Position numbers and translations under genes: made by a program. From DATFVA01 sp963832715 (lineage in GTDB: Bacteria; Bacteroidota; Ignavibacteria; Ignavibacteriales; Ignavibacteriaceae), in the NCBI GenBank assembly GCA_963832715.1, contig CAWHVB010000005.1, positions 620,001 through 684,000 of the forward strand: DNA of 64,000 nt, read 5' to 3'. The notes under the pieces were generated by a model. That model worked only from the letters and a program-made list of their open reading frames with translations. It was not told the origin of the DNA and searched no databases. Positions 1 to 8,348 of this stretch are shown here, in pieces (the first letter of the stretch is position 1; each line of letters starts with the position of its first letter).

Positions 1-1295
1 ACTTTCGGACCCATATCGCGGTGAGTCAGTTTAAACCAGGCACGTGCGAACGCATCTGCGAACTCATCAGGGTGTTCATAGAATCTTCTTGAAATTTTTT
101 CATAAGCAGGATCGAACCTGAGGGAAAGATCAGTAGTCAGCATAAACGGAGCGTGTTTTTTTGACGGATCGTGAGCATCAGGCACTAAACCTTCGCCTGC
201 ACCATCTTTAGGTTTCCACTGGTGTGCACCCGCCGGGCTTTTTGTAAGTTCCCATTCGTAGCCGAATAAATTTTCGAAGAAATTATTGCTCCACTTTGTA
301 GGAGTTGTTGTCCAGGCTCCTTCCAGTCCGCTGGTAATAGTATCATCACCAAAACCGCTGCCCATTTTATTCTTCCAGCCGAGTCCCTGTTCCTCAATAG
401 CGGCACCCGCAGGTTCAGGCCCGACATATTCCAGAGGATTACCAGCACCGTGAGTCTTTCCAAATGAATGTCCGCCTGCAATCAGAGCTACAGTTTCCTC
501 ATCATTCATCGCCATACGCCCGAAAGTTTCGCGAATATCGTGTGCAGCCGCAACAGGGTCAGGATTACCATTAGGACCTTCGGGGTTTACATAAATGAGT
601 CCCATCTGCACTGCAGCAAGCGGGTTCTCAAGGTCGCGTTCACCAGTATACCGGTTATCGCCGAGCCATTCGCCTTCTGAGCCCCAATAGATATCTTCCG
701 GGGATTGCCATACATCCTCACGTCCGCCGCCGAAGCCAAACGTTTTAAAACCCATTGATTCAAGCGCACAGTTACCGGCGAGGATAATAAGGTCGGCCCA
801 GGAAATTTTTCTGCCGTATTTCTGTTTTATCGGCCAGAGCAGAAGACGAGCCTTATCCAGGTTTGCATTATCAGGCCAGCTATTAAGCGGGGCAAAGCGC
901 TGAGCGCCTGTTCCGCCCCCTCCGCGTCCGTCTGAGATCCTGTAAGTTCCGGCACTATGCCAGGACATTCGGATGAAGAACGGACCATAGTGACCATAGT
1001 CAGCCGGCCACCAGTCCTGTGACTTAGTCATCAGTTCGAAAATATCTTTTTTAACTGCCTTCAGGTCGAGCGTCTTGAATTCCTCAGCGTAGTTGAACTC
1101 TTCTCCCATAGGGTTAGATTGGGGAGAGTGCTGACGAAGGATATTCAGATTCAATTGATTCGGCCACCAATCGCGGTTGCGTGTTCCGCCGCCGGCACCA
1201 TGTATCAATGCACCGGTTGTAAAAGGACACTGGGCTTCACTATCGTTCAGTGTATCTATTACCTTACCAGGAATTTTATCTTCTTTATTTCCCAT
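1..1295 (-). CDS. katG: Catalase-peroxidase KatG (3' end cut by window edge)
   Basis: Bifunctional haem catalase-peroxidase that removes hydrogen peroxide. The first 431 codons are present; the gene runs off the left edge, so the C-terminal domain is missing. The distal haem residues are visible in FIRMSWHSAGTYR (Arg109, Trp112, His113), the proximal haem ligand is His276 in GGHSFGKTHG, and the partners of the family's Met-Tyr-Trp crosslink are present (Trp112, Tyr235 in LIYVNPEGP, Met261 in GRMAMND). The start is the ATG at 1295, preceded by GAGGA about 6 bases upstream. No signal peptide is visible, so it is likely cytoplasmic. The family assignment is secure; regulation by peroxide is inferred only from a weak upstream PerR-like site. 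Confidence 0.97.
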   Translation of the reverse strand, partial: MGNKEDKIPGKVIDTLNDSEAQCPFTTGALIHGAGGGTRNRDWWPNQLNLNILRQHSPQSNPMGEEFNYAEEFKTLDLKAVKKDIFELMTKSQDWWPADYGHYGPFFIRMSWHSAGTYRISDGRGGGGTGAQRFAPLNSWPDNANLDKARLLLWPIKQKYGRKISWADLIILAGNCALESMGFKTFGFGGGREDVWQSPEDIYWGSEGEWLGDNRYTGERDLENPLAAVQMGLIYVNPEGPNGNPDPVAAAHDIRETFGRMAMNDEETVALIAGGHSFGKTHGAGNPLEYVGPEPAGAAIEEQGLGWKNKMGSGFGDDTITSGLEGAWTTTPTKWSNNFFENLFGYEWELTKSPAGAHQWKPKDGAGEGLVPDAHDPSKKHAPFMLTTDLSLRFDPAYEKISRRFYEHPDEFADAFARAWFKLTHRDMGPK

Positions 1296-1353
1296 TATTT
1301 TTCCTCTTTATTAATGAATTATTAAAAAATGAATAATCAAATTAAACTTGTAA

Positions 1354-1368
1354 AAAGCATAATTATAA
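1354..1368 (-). promoter_or_regulatory. Weak PerR/Fur-like box upstream of katG
   Basis: Read on the minus strand this is TTATAATTATGCTTT, matching about 10 of 14 fixed positions of the PerR/Fur-type inverted repeat TTATAATnATTATAA. It lies about 60 bases upstream of the katG start, where a peroxide regulator would bind. The left half is perfect and the right half is poor, so chance in AT-rich DNA is quite possible. Confidence 0.2.
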
Positions 1369-1504
1369 AATCTCACTTGGGGGTTTTAGCTCAACAGGTC
1401 AAAATTTAAAGAATTTATAATAGTATAACAAGGCCAACAAACCAGGCAAAAACAGAATAAAATCCTGGCGGATTATTATACAATCAAGCGATTATCTGCT
1501 CATT

Positions 1505-2932
1505 CTACCGCAATAGTATCATCGCTTTTGTTTTCAGAAGATTGTTAACCTCTATCGAATAGAAATAAATCCCGCTTGATAAATTTTTCGCGTCAAATAT
1601 TAACGTATGGTTACCCGCATATTCATATTCGTTAACCAGCACTGAGATACAATTTCCAAGTATATCGTACACGGTAACTTTGACATCAGCCCCTTTTTTG
1701 AGTGAGTATACTATATTAGTAGAAGGGTTAAACGGGTTAGGATAATTCTGAAAAAGATCGAAAGAACTGAGATTTGCATCAGCATCCTTAACGCCCCCTG
1801 CCATTTGATAAAGTGTTTTCGCCATCCGGATAGTACTTCCGGAATCACCAACATGCTCCCATACGATTACAAGGTAATAGACATCATTAACCGAAGAAAC
1901 ATCGGCCCTGGGTTTTAGATCGTCCCCCTCCATATCGGACAGATTAATTACCTGATCGCTTCCAAAGAAAAAAGTTTGTAAGAATACCTCATTATTGTTT
2001 TCAATCGAATCGGTATCGAAAACTATAAAAAACGGGGTATCCTGCTGATCGGTCACGATAGGGTATGAGAAGACATCAGGGTTTTTATAATTACAGCCGG
2101 TATTATTTGAAGTTAATAAATAGAACTCCGGATCGTTATAAGGCGAGTATTTAATCTTGCTGATCCCGCCTTCAATCGACTCAAATGAAAAACCGCCGCC
2201 AGCCCCGAACTCGGGATTTCGGTTATCACCGGCGGACAGCTCATAATAACTCCAGTGAGGGTTAGGATATATGCTGAGCTCTGCCAGGTAAATATGACGG
2301 GATCCATTTACAAGTTTTTCATAAATCAAAGATTGTTTTCCGGTCCATGTATCATCTGTAATCAGAGAAGGTGATGTACAGCCCGAACTATCGATCAGGG
2401 CAGCACTGCTTGTATCAGGGTATAATTCCTTATAAAATAAATTCTCATCCATTACCCAGGCGAGGTGGTTATAATTCAATGTAATCTGCGGATCACTGCT
2501 TAACGAATCCTTTAATATCACCTGGCCGGAAAGCGAACCGTTAAAATAATCGCGTCTCACAATCTGGTAAAAACCGCTGGTGAAATTTTCCCACACCACA
2601 GTTATTCCCGGTCCGGATGAATTAAAAGCTACCTGGGGATTTGACTTTACGTTATTATCGGCTGTTATTAAGATATTGGAATCTATTGTTTCAGGAGAAA
2701 TCTTTTTCAGATAGATGGTATAAATCGAATCACTTTTATTAACCCAGGTTATATAAAGTTCATCGACAGGGTACATTACCCCATCTGACAGCAGATCAAA
2801 ATCATAATTATAACCCGTCAGGTCAACCAGCACACTTTTATCAAAGTTTTCAAAACTCTGGCAAATGAGTGCAAACGGAAAGAAAAGTGAGACAAGAAAA
2901 AATTTAAAGAAAGATTTATTAAAGTTCTTCAT
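1505..2932 (-). CDS. Secreted protein with type IX sorting domain
   Basis: A 475-residue exported protein. It has an N-terminal signal peptide (Lys/Asn-rich start, then a Phe/Leu-rich core ending near residue 25). The middle is beta-rich and resembles a propeller-like repeat fold (several WxxG and S/D-rich strands), with no catalytic motif recognised. The last 80 or so residues are a classic T9SS C-terminal domain: QNYPNPFNPSTNIVYSL, then VTVYDILGN, LSSGIYFYSIEVN and a final KAMILLR. The family is known to be secreted across the outer membrane and often anchored at the surface. The start at 2932 has GGGGAGG a few bases upstream. Specific function is unknown. Confidence 0.85.
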   Translation of the reverse strand: MKNFNKSFFKFFLVSLFFPFALICQSFENFDKSVLVDLTGYNYDFDLLSDGVMYPVDELYITWVNKSDSIYTIYLKKISPETIDSNILITADNNVKSNPQVAFNSSGPGITVVWENFTSGFYQIVRRDYFNGSLSGQVILKDSLSSDPQITLNYNHLAWVMDENLFYKELYPDTSSAALIDSSGCTSPSLITDDTWTGKQSLIYEKLVNGSRHIYLAELSIYPNPHWSYYELSAGDNRNPEFGAGGGFSFESIEGGISKIKYSPYNDPEFYLLTSNNTGCNYKNPDVFSYPIVTDQQDTPFFIVFDTDSIENNNEVFLQTFFFGSDQVINLSDMEGDDLKPRADVSSVNDVYYLVIVWEHVGDSGSTIRMAKTLYQMAGGVKDADANLSSFDLFQNYPNPFNPSTNIVYSLKKGADVKVTVYDILGNCISVLVNEYEYAGNHTLIFDAKNLSSGIYFYSIEVNNLLKTKAMILLR

Positions 2933-3324
2933 TTTAACCTCCCCGTAGATAGTACAGAAAAACTATATTTTTACCCTGCAGTATCAATGATCCCTTGCAG
3001 TATCAGCCTTATATCACTACTCCCGGCATCGGATTAATTGTCAATAGCAAAGGTAACCAGGAAATAGCAAAAAGTAAATAAATTTGATCGGTCAATTTCC
3101 TCGTGTCGGCAGGTTGCCTGTTTATTCGAGGTATGCTTCAGCTGCTGACTAATACATCGAGTAATTTATTCCCCGAGTATGGATAGGATTTGACTGATCT
3201 CTTAAATGGTCTTATCATTTATGATTAACCGCAAAGAGAGAAAAAAATCAGGATTTAGGGGAGAGCCCTCTTATCAAATGTGAATGGAGTGTCTGGTACT
3301 CTTGCAAGAAGATTTTTAGTAAAA
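2933..3324. other. Intergenic region left of the insertion sequence
   Basis: About 390 bases without a supportable gene. It contains a short direct repeat (GCAGTATCA near 2978 and 2997) and small inverted segments (CCTCG/CGAGG around 3100-3140, GGCAGG/GCCTG inside them), none convincing as a terminator. Before insertion of the element at 3341 this stretch would have continued directly into the upstream region of the membrane-protein gene at 4893. Confidence 0.4.
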
Positions 3325-3340
3325 GCTTATTGGGGAAGGA
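3325..3340. repeat. Left 16-bp target-site duplication of the IS
   Basis: The sequence GCTTATTGGGGAAGGA lies immediately left of the TGTAAT end of the element and recurs without mismatch at 4796-4811 immediately right of the ATTACA end. An exact 16-bp direct flank indicates an intact, fairly recent insertion. Confidence 0.93.
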
Positions 3341-3392
3341 TGTAATAACTCTTTAAAAATGTCAGTATGTTAAACTCTTTAGAAATGTCACT
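3341..3392 (+). repeat. Left IS end with two tandem 19-bp motifs
   Basis: After TGTAATA come two copies of a 19-bp motif, ACTCTTTAAAAATGTCAGT at 3348-3366 and ACTCTTTAGAAATGTCACT at 3374-3392, starting 26 bp apart. The right end carries two matching copies in inverted orientation. Such paired copies are likely transposase-binding sites. Confidence 0.85.
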
Positions 3393-3429
3393 ATTTAAAT
3401 TAGTTAAACATTACAATTAAAGTAATCCT

Positions 3430-3472
3430 CGGGGTAACGGAAGGAGGGCGTAGCCCGACTGTAGTTACCCCG
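3430..3472 (-). terminator. Hairpin at the end of the transposase gene
   Basis: Perfect 9-base arms CGGGGTAAC (3430-3438) and GTTACCCCG (3464-3472) enclose a smaller GGGC/GCCC hairpin (3446-3456). The right arm overlaps the transposase stop codon. There is no clear T tract, so intrinsic termination is plausible but not proven; it could instead limit read-through in or out of the element. Confidence 0.45.
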
Positions 3473-4697
3473 AATGCGCCGCCAGATAGCTCCTTTTCTT
3501 ACCAGGTTTTAATCTCTCATTCCATTTTCTCCAGGGATGATCCTTTGGTGCCGGTCTTACGATATATTCCTTCTTCGCTGGTTTTTCTTTTATTTCAGAA
3601 AATTTAATCTCCTGTTTATTAAAATATATATGAAGTTCTCCGTTTAACCACCTGCAGATAGTTACAACCTGAGTTGGCAGAGGCAGCGGAGCTTTACCTT
3701 GGAGCAGCTGTATATATTCACTCATAAAGTTAATCGTATAGTCATTCCTTACTTTCCTTGAGGTCTTATAGCAGAATATGTTTTTAAGGTCATAACTATC
3801 TATCTGCCTGTGGATATCAGGAACATCTGTATTTACTGCAAACCTCCGGTTATAGTCTTCAATAAAACTCTTCTGAAGGAACTTATTTGCCTCAGCTATA
3901 TCCGATATTCCTTTCTGCCGTAATGCTTTTATCAGACGATCCTGAAGTGTCCTGTTTACTCTTTCTACTCTTCCTTTTCCCTGCGCAGATTTGGCATATA
4001 TGGTCTCCACATCAAGTTCCTTCATTGCCCGTCCAAAATCAGTCAGGTTGTATTCACCCTTGTAAACCTTGTATCTGTCGGTGTATATACTTCTTGGTAT
4101 GCCGTATTTCTTAACATATTCCCATATTGTCCACAGGACATCCTGGCTGTTCTCTGATACTGCAAATTTCAGGTAAACTCTTCCTGTTGCATCGTCAACT
4201 GCATTAAGCAGGCAGCACTCAGCTCCTCTGCCTTCAAACCAGTCGTGATGACTGCCGTCAAACTGCAGGAGCTCTCCGAAGCAGTTTCTCCTTGGACGCT
4301 TCCTTCTATGAGGTCTTCTTTTCCTCATTGAGGTCTTTATCGATTGCTCCCTGAGCCACCTTCTGATCGTTTCGTGATCTACCGGGATCTTATGGTTTTC
4401 TACCAGCTGTTCAGCGAACAGTGTTGGTCCGTAATCATCATAATTAGCCTTATAGAGTCCAATGACTCTTATTTTTAAGTCAGTCGGATATCCACGGTTG
4501 GACTTTCTGCCTCTTAGCTTATGGATAATCCCTTTGCTGCCTTCTTCTCTTACTTTCTTCAGTACCCGGTAGGTCTGGCGCTGACTTATCCCCATCAGGT
4601 CCGCCCCTTCATCTACTCGAAGCTCTTTTTTCTCTATCTGCCTAATGATCTGCAATCTGTCCAGTTCTTTTTGACTCATTGCCAGTATCCCTTCCAT
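3465..4697 (-). CDS. ISNCY/IS1202-like DDE transposase
   Basis: A 410-residue transposase. The N-terminus is a helix-turn-helix (VDEGADLMGISQRQTYRVLK, residues about 28-47) followed by a second DNA-binding region and a very basic stretch (MRKRRPHRRKRPRR). The DDE integrase core has its first Asp in LLQFDGSHHDWFEGRG, its second Asp in SIYTDRYKVYKG, and its Glu in GKGRVERVNRTLQDR, all as expected for the family. The chosen ATG at 4697 has AGAGGAGAG about 7 bases upstream; an alternative ATG lies six codons later. The frame is intact. It is the only gene of the insertion sequence and catalyses its cut and join steps. Confidence 0.93.
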   Translation of the reverse strand: MEGILAMSQKELDRLQIIRQIEKKELRVDEGADLMGISQRQTYRVLKKVREEGSKGIIHKLRGRKSNRGYPTDLKIRVIGLYKANYDDYGPTLFAEQLVENHKIPVDHETIRRWLREQSIKTSMRKRRPHRRKRPRRNCFGELLQFDGSHHDWFEGRGAECCLLNAVDDATGRVYLKFAVSENSQDVLWTIWEYVKKYGIPRSIYTDRYKVYKGEYNLTDFGRAMKELDVETIYAKSAQGKGRVERVNRTLQDRLIKALRQKGISDIAEANKFLQKSFIEDYNRRFAVNTDVPDIHRQIDSYDLKNIFCYKTSRKVRNDYTINFMSEYIQLLQGKAPLPLPTQVVTICRWLNGELHIYFNKQEIKFSEIKEKPAKKEYIVRPAPKDHPWRKWNERLKPGKKRSYLAAHSG

Positions 4698-4744
4698 CTA
4701 GAGCTCTCCTCTGTTTTGAGAACCCTAAATATCTTCTATTTTTT

Positions 4745-4795
4745 ACTGACATTTCTATCGAGTCCAATTACTGACATTCTTAGCGAGTCATTACA
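4745..4795 (-). repeat. Right IS end with two tandem 19-bp motifs
   Basis: Read on the minus strand from 4795: TGTAATG, then ACTCGCTAAGAATGTCAGT (4788-4770) and ACTCGATAGAAATGTCAGT (4763-4745). These mirror the two motifs at the left end, giving the shared pattern ACTC-N2-TA-N-AATGTCA. The two copies start 25 bp apart. Confidence 0.85.
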
Positions 4796-4811
4796 GCTTA
4801 TTGGGGAAGGA
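4796..4811. repeat. Right 16-bp target-site duplication of the IS
   Basis: GCTTATTGGGGAAGGA, identical to 3325-3340 on the other side of the element. It starts directly after the terminal ATTACA. Confidence 0.93.
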
Positions 4812-4892
4812 AATATTTTTATTGCTTCTGTATACCGCATGAACTAAGTTATCCGTTAAATAAAAAACTGAAATTTAACGGGGAGGAACTTT

Positions 4893-5288
4893 ATGATTTC
4901 AGCAAGAAAACCACTCTCGCTATACATCGCAGCTATTTTAATGATCTTACTCGGATTAGCGCGCGGTCTCGGAGGAATAATTCTGCTTCTTCAGGGGAAA
5001 TCAACTTTACCTGAAATTAAAACGAGTGAGACGGTGCTCGTTTTTTTAGCGGCAGGATTAATTTTAATAGGGACACTTGAAATAATATCGGCCATAGGGA
5101 TATTCTTCCTTAAAAGAATTTACTGGTTTATGGGTTTAGTAGTTACCTTATTATTTGTAATAGATGGCGTTGTGAATGGATATTTTTTATTCGGGAAACC
5201 AGGAGAAGGCGGGACATTGATAAATCTGGCTGCAGCAGCGGTGATCATTTCATTTCTTCTGATTGTAAGAGCTAAATTCCCGAAATAA
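4893..5288 (+). CDS. Small four-helix membrane protein, unknown function
   Basis: A 131-residue integral membrane protein with four predicted transmembrane helices: residues about 8-30 (SLYIAAILMILLGLARGLGG), 46-70, 75-97 and 108-127. No charged catalytic motif and no recognisable family beyond a general DoxX-like size and topology. The ATG at 4893 is preceded by GGGGAGGA with good spacing. The insertion sequence sits 81 bases upstream and may have separated the gene from its original promoter. Confidence 0.7.
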   Translation: MISARKPLSLYIAAILMILLGLARGLGGIILLLQGKSTLPEIKTSETVLVFLAAGLILIGTLEIISAIGIFFLKRIYWFMGLVVTLLFVIDGVVNGYFLFGKPGEGGTLINLAAAAVIISFLLIVRAKFPK

Positions 5289-5475
5289 AATGTTTGAAGC
5301 GGTTAGACTAATGATTCAAAAGCATTTTTGAGACATTTCTGCATCAGAAACAAATCTCAGCCGCTTTCAGATATGAACAACGAAGCTCGAAAATAGTTCA
5401 GATATTCCGCTGAATAAAATTTAGTAATATAATACTCCATTGACTTACGATTTATTTTTTGTAATGTTATTTGTT

Positions 5476-6417
5476 ATGTATAGATATTACCTGATTCTAT
5501 TTTTCACCCTCAATACCTTAATTTTCTGCTTTGCACAAGAAAATATAGTACACGGCGGCGGAGATAAGTATTATACTACATCGGACAGCGTAAGGTTAAG
5601 ATATTTAGTCTCCGGAACAGGAGTGCCTTGTCTTTATATTCATGGAGGTCCTGGCCAGGGATTTTCTTCCTTTGAACTGATGAGAGGATCGAACCTGGAA
5701 GATTTTATGACAATGGTTTACCTTGATCAGAGAGGCTCGGGAAGTTCCGAAAATGCAGACGATTATCACCTAAATAGAATTCATCGTGATATTGAGGAAT
5801 TACGGGGGCACCTTCACATAAAAAAATTCTTTCTGCTCGCTCATTCCTTTGGGGGAATAATCGCAGTCAATTATGCAAAAAAGTATCCGGAACATGTTAT
5901 TGGATTAATCCTTGCAAACTGCACGCTGCATATGTCAAATAGAAAATCTGTTGAAGAACAGATTCAATATGCAGATAGTTTATTGGGGGTACATAGAAAA
6001 ACTTCAGGGCTGAGCAAAGATTCACTGATAAGTGAACTTGAAGAGGTCTCCGCACAGTTGAGAAGGAATCATATGGGGTATAAATTTTTAACAGATAATA
6101 TTCAAACGATTGTTCAAATGGATAAAATTGATTCCCTTTATCCGAGGACCATCGACTTCGGTATGTCGGTTGTTAAACATCCTAATAAATACAAAGAGTA
6201 TTATGAAGATTACTCGGAGATAACTCCGGAGGTCGACTTACCTGTTCTCATAATTACCGGAAAGAAAGATCATGCAGTCGGGATAGACTATTATAAAGAA
6301 TTTAATTTCCCGGAGCAGAAAATTGTCAAAATAAACGGCGGTCACCTGCTCTATTATGAAAAGAATAAAGCATTTATCCAGGCGATAAAAAATTTTGTTA
6401 AATCTTTATCAAATTAA
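5476..6417 (+). CDS. Exported alpha/beta hydrolase, proline iminopeptidase-like
   Basis: An alpha/beta-fold hydrolase, similar in motif layout to prolyl aminopeptidases of the S33 family. Visible features are the oxyanion-loop motif HGGPGQG, the strand YLDQRGSGSS, the nucleophile elbow LLAHSFGG (Ser in AHSFG), a late Asp in ITGKKDHAVG and the catalytic His in NGGHLLYY. The N-terminus MYRYYLILFFTL...CFAQ looks like a signal peptide, so the enzyme is probably periplasmic or surface-exposed. The frame is open from a TTG at 5440; I prefer the ATG at 5476 because it gives a normal signal peptide. No strong ribosome site is seen for any candidate. Substrate unknown. Confidence 0.85.
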   Translation: MYRYYLILFFTLNTLIFCFAQENIVHGGGDKYYTTSDSVRLRYLVSGTGVPCLYIHGGPGQGFSSFELMRGSNLEDFMTMVYLDQRGSGSSENADDYHLNRIHRDIEELRGHLHIKKFFLLAHSFGGIIAVNYAKKYPEHVIGLILANCTLHMSNRKSVEEQIQYADSLLGVHRKTSGLSKDSLISELEEVSAQLRRNHMGYKFLTDNIQTIVQMDKIDSLYPRTIDFGMSVVKHPNKYKEYYEDYSEITPEVDLPVLIITGKKDHAVGIDYYKEFNFPEQKIVKINGGHLLYYEKNKAFIQAIKNFVKSLSN

Positions 6418-6479
6418 TTAACCGCGAGTTTCCTAATTAAACCCGATACTGGTTCCAAAAACACCGGATCTCTTATGTG

Positions 6480-7661
6480 TTAAAACCTGGTATCAGCTCC
6501 CGTATTATTATACAGCCACATTACTTCCAGCCATGAAGGATCTCCGGGGCCAATCCCGTTGTGAAAATTTGTAATAATAAGTTTTGAATAATTCCCATCA
6601 TCATCATAAAGAAACACGTAATGTGCATCCGTAACTTCCATATAGTTAGTCCAGCTGCCTCCCACAGGATAAGCAGGCGAATCTAATCCATCATTTAAAT
6701 CGCTGCCATTGCCTGTGAAGAACCGGGTCTGCCGGTAAAGATTCTGAAATAAATCAGCACTTTGTACCAGGTACGGCATTCCGCCTGTACCATCCGTGGA
6801 ATAGTAAATGTCGATTTTATTTTTATCTCCACCTGACATGCCGTATGCGGTTCCGGAGGATAGGTCCAATCCGCTCAGTTGACTGGAGGTGGTTCCTGAA
6901 GTTTCATATATCCTTACAGGTCCGAATAAAGTAATGCTTAAAGTGGAAGTCATCGAAATATATATATTAGTCTGCAGATTTGGTTGAACATTGGCTGCGA
7001 AAGAGGTATCCCGGTATCCATCTAAAATCAGGGTGACCATATGATAACCTGTTGAGAGGCCAGCCACGCTATCCGGTGTAACCAACCCCGTATATGAACC
7101 ATCTATGAGAATTTCGGCACCTGCAGGATTAGAGATCACAAAGATACTTCCAGTCTGCATTACCAGTACAGGGTTAACATTAATAAGCTGCCCCGGCGAA
7201 ATCATAAAACTATTCTCATAAGTTATATTGCCCAGCTGAAGCCTATAACTGTGCATCCCTGCAGTTAAATAACCAATAATTGCCGGTGTTATTTCATTTG
7301 AATTATTTCCATCCACATAGATCTTTGCCCCGGCCGGATTAGATTGAAAATAGCATCTACCCATTTTACTTTCAAAGTCAATAGTTTTGGAAGCAGTGAG
7401 GTATGGTTTTACATTCATGACAAACGAGGAATCTACTCCAGGTTCAACTTCAACCGTTATATCATATTCATGAGGCGCAAGGCTGCTGAATGTATAAGGC
7501 GTATAATGACCTTCGAAGGTTCCTTGCAGAAATATTTTCCCACCCTGTGGTTTGGAGTTAACAAGAAGTGACCCGTCTTGAACAGGATTTTCAACCACTG
7601 TTTCTTTGCAGGAGACAAAAATAAAACTTAATAACAGACAAAAAAGAAATAAATGTTTCAT
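6480..7661 (-). CDS. PEGA-domain lipoprotein
   Basis: A 393-residue predicted lipoprotein. The signal peptide ends in a lipobox FVSC with Cys18 as the acylation site. Three PEGA-type domains follow: GSLLVNSKPQGGKIFLQG, GRCYFQSNPAGAKIYVDG and GSIFVISNPAGAEILIDG, each continued by a T-P and a G-xH-xxxL segment. PEGA domains are small beta folds commonly found in surface proteins. The C-terminal 140 residues are an unassigned beta-rich domain. No operon partner: 150 bases separate it from the upstream barrel gene. Confidence 0.85.
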   Translation of the reverse strand: MKHLFLFCLLLSFIFVSCKETVVENPVQDGSLLVNSKPQGGKIFLQGTFEGHYTPYTFSSLAPHEYDITVEVEPGVDSSFVMNVKPYLTASKTIDFESKMGRCYFQSNPAGAKIYVDGNNSNEITPAIIGYLTAGMHSYRLQLGNITYENSFMISPGQLINVNPVLVMQTGSIFVISNPAGAEILIDGSYTGLVTPDSVAGLSTGYHMVTLILDGYRDTSFAANVQPNLQTNIYISMTSTLSITLFGPVRIYETSGTTSSQLSGLDLSSGTAYGMSGGDKNKIDIYYSTDGTGGMPYLVQSADLFQNLYRQTRFFTGNGSDLNDGLDSPAYPVGGSWTNYMEVTDAHYVFLYDDDGNYSKLIITNFHNGIGPGDPSWLEVMWLYNNTGADTRF

Positions 7662-7812
7662 TCCCCACCCTTTACGATAATTTTTTAAAAGATGACATAA
7701 AATATGACAACCTAGCTAATTTATGACAGTTATCCCGCAGAATTATTCCTTCTGCATGACAGAATATATATTTTTCAATTTTTACCTGATCTCCTCAGGC
7801 AGACCGGGGATA

Positions 7813-8316
7813 TCAAAAATACACCGCGGCAAATATTACTGACCCCGTATTAATTGTCGTTCCCCCTGGATTTCCGAAACGGGCAGATCTTTTATCCGAG
7901 AAACTGAAATTTAACTGGGCCTCTATACCAATACTGAAATTAGGGCTAAAAAAATATTCACCTCCGCCAGCTAACCCGAATAAATAGTCGGTCGTTCCCG
8001 TACCAGGGTCGGGTAATCCTAGAAGTGCCCCTCCTCTGAATCCCAGCAGGGGAGAAAAACTTTCACTATAAGGAAAATAATGGTGATAAACCAAAGCGAT
8101 ACTTAAATCCGTATAACTCTTCCCTATATTTACTACTCCTATTGCAGGGGCAAGCGAGTTATTATTATTCAGCCAGATAGGAATTAAAATATCTCCCTGG
8201 GTACCGTTAAATGCTGCAGAAATTCCAAAGCTGCCGTGGGATAATTGCTGGGCAGAACTAATATTCGAATATAAGACTGAAAATAAAGTTATAAAGATGA
8301 TTAATATTTTTTTCAT
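7813..8316 (-). CDS. Small outer-membrane beta-barrel protein
   Basis: A 167-residue exported protein with a signal peptide (MKKILIIFITLFSVLYSNISSAQ) and alternating hydrophobic strands rich in Gly, Tyr and Phe, ending in the aromatic C-terminus IFAAVYF typical of outer-membrane barrels. The size suits an eight-stranded OmpX/OmpW-like barrel. It lies 32 bases after the lipoprotein gene on the same strand and probably shares its transcript. The exact role is unknown. Confidence 0.7.
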   Translation of the reverse strand: MKKILIIFITLFSVLYSNISSAQQLSHGSFGISAAFNGTQGDILIPIWLNNNNSLAPAIGVVNIGKSYTDLSIALVYHHYFPYSESFSPLLGFRGGALLGLPDPGTGTTDYLFGLAGGGEYFFSPNFSIGIEAQLNFSFSDKRSARFGNPGGTTINTGSVIFAAVYF

Positions 8317-8348
8317 TTCTTACTTTCCAAGATTTGTGATTTTTTTAA

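Larger units (their letters stand above)
3341..4795 (-). mobile_element. Complete insertion sequence, IS1202/ISNCY-like (ISTde1-type)
   Basis: A 1455-bp element bounded by imperfect inverted repeats that start TGTAAT and end ATTACA, with one transposase gene on the minus strand and a 16-bp target duplication outside. The transposase resembles ISNCY-type DDE enzymes, the group from which the IS1202 family was separated. As I recall that literature, subgroups differ in duplication length and the ISTde1 subgroup makes 15-18 bp duplications, which fits here. Everything needed for mobility appears intact: open transposase frame, both ends and matching flanks. The element lies between genes and breaks no visible reading frame. 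Confidence 0.9.

Noticed and set aside
3325..4811. Element inserted at a dif/Xer site, as reported for ISAba32-type relatives
   Set aside because: No dif-like palindrome was found next to either end, and the 16-bp duplication fits a different subgroup.
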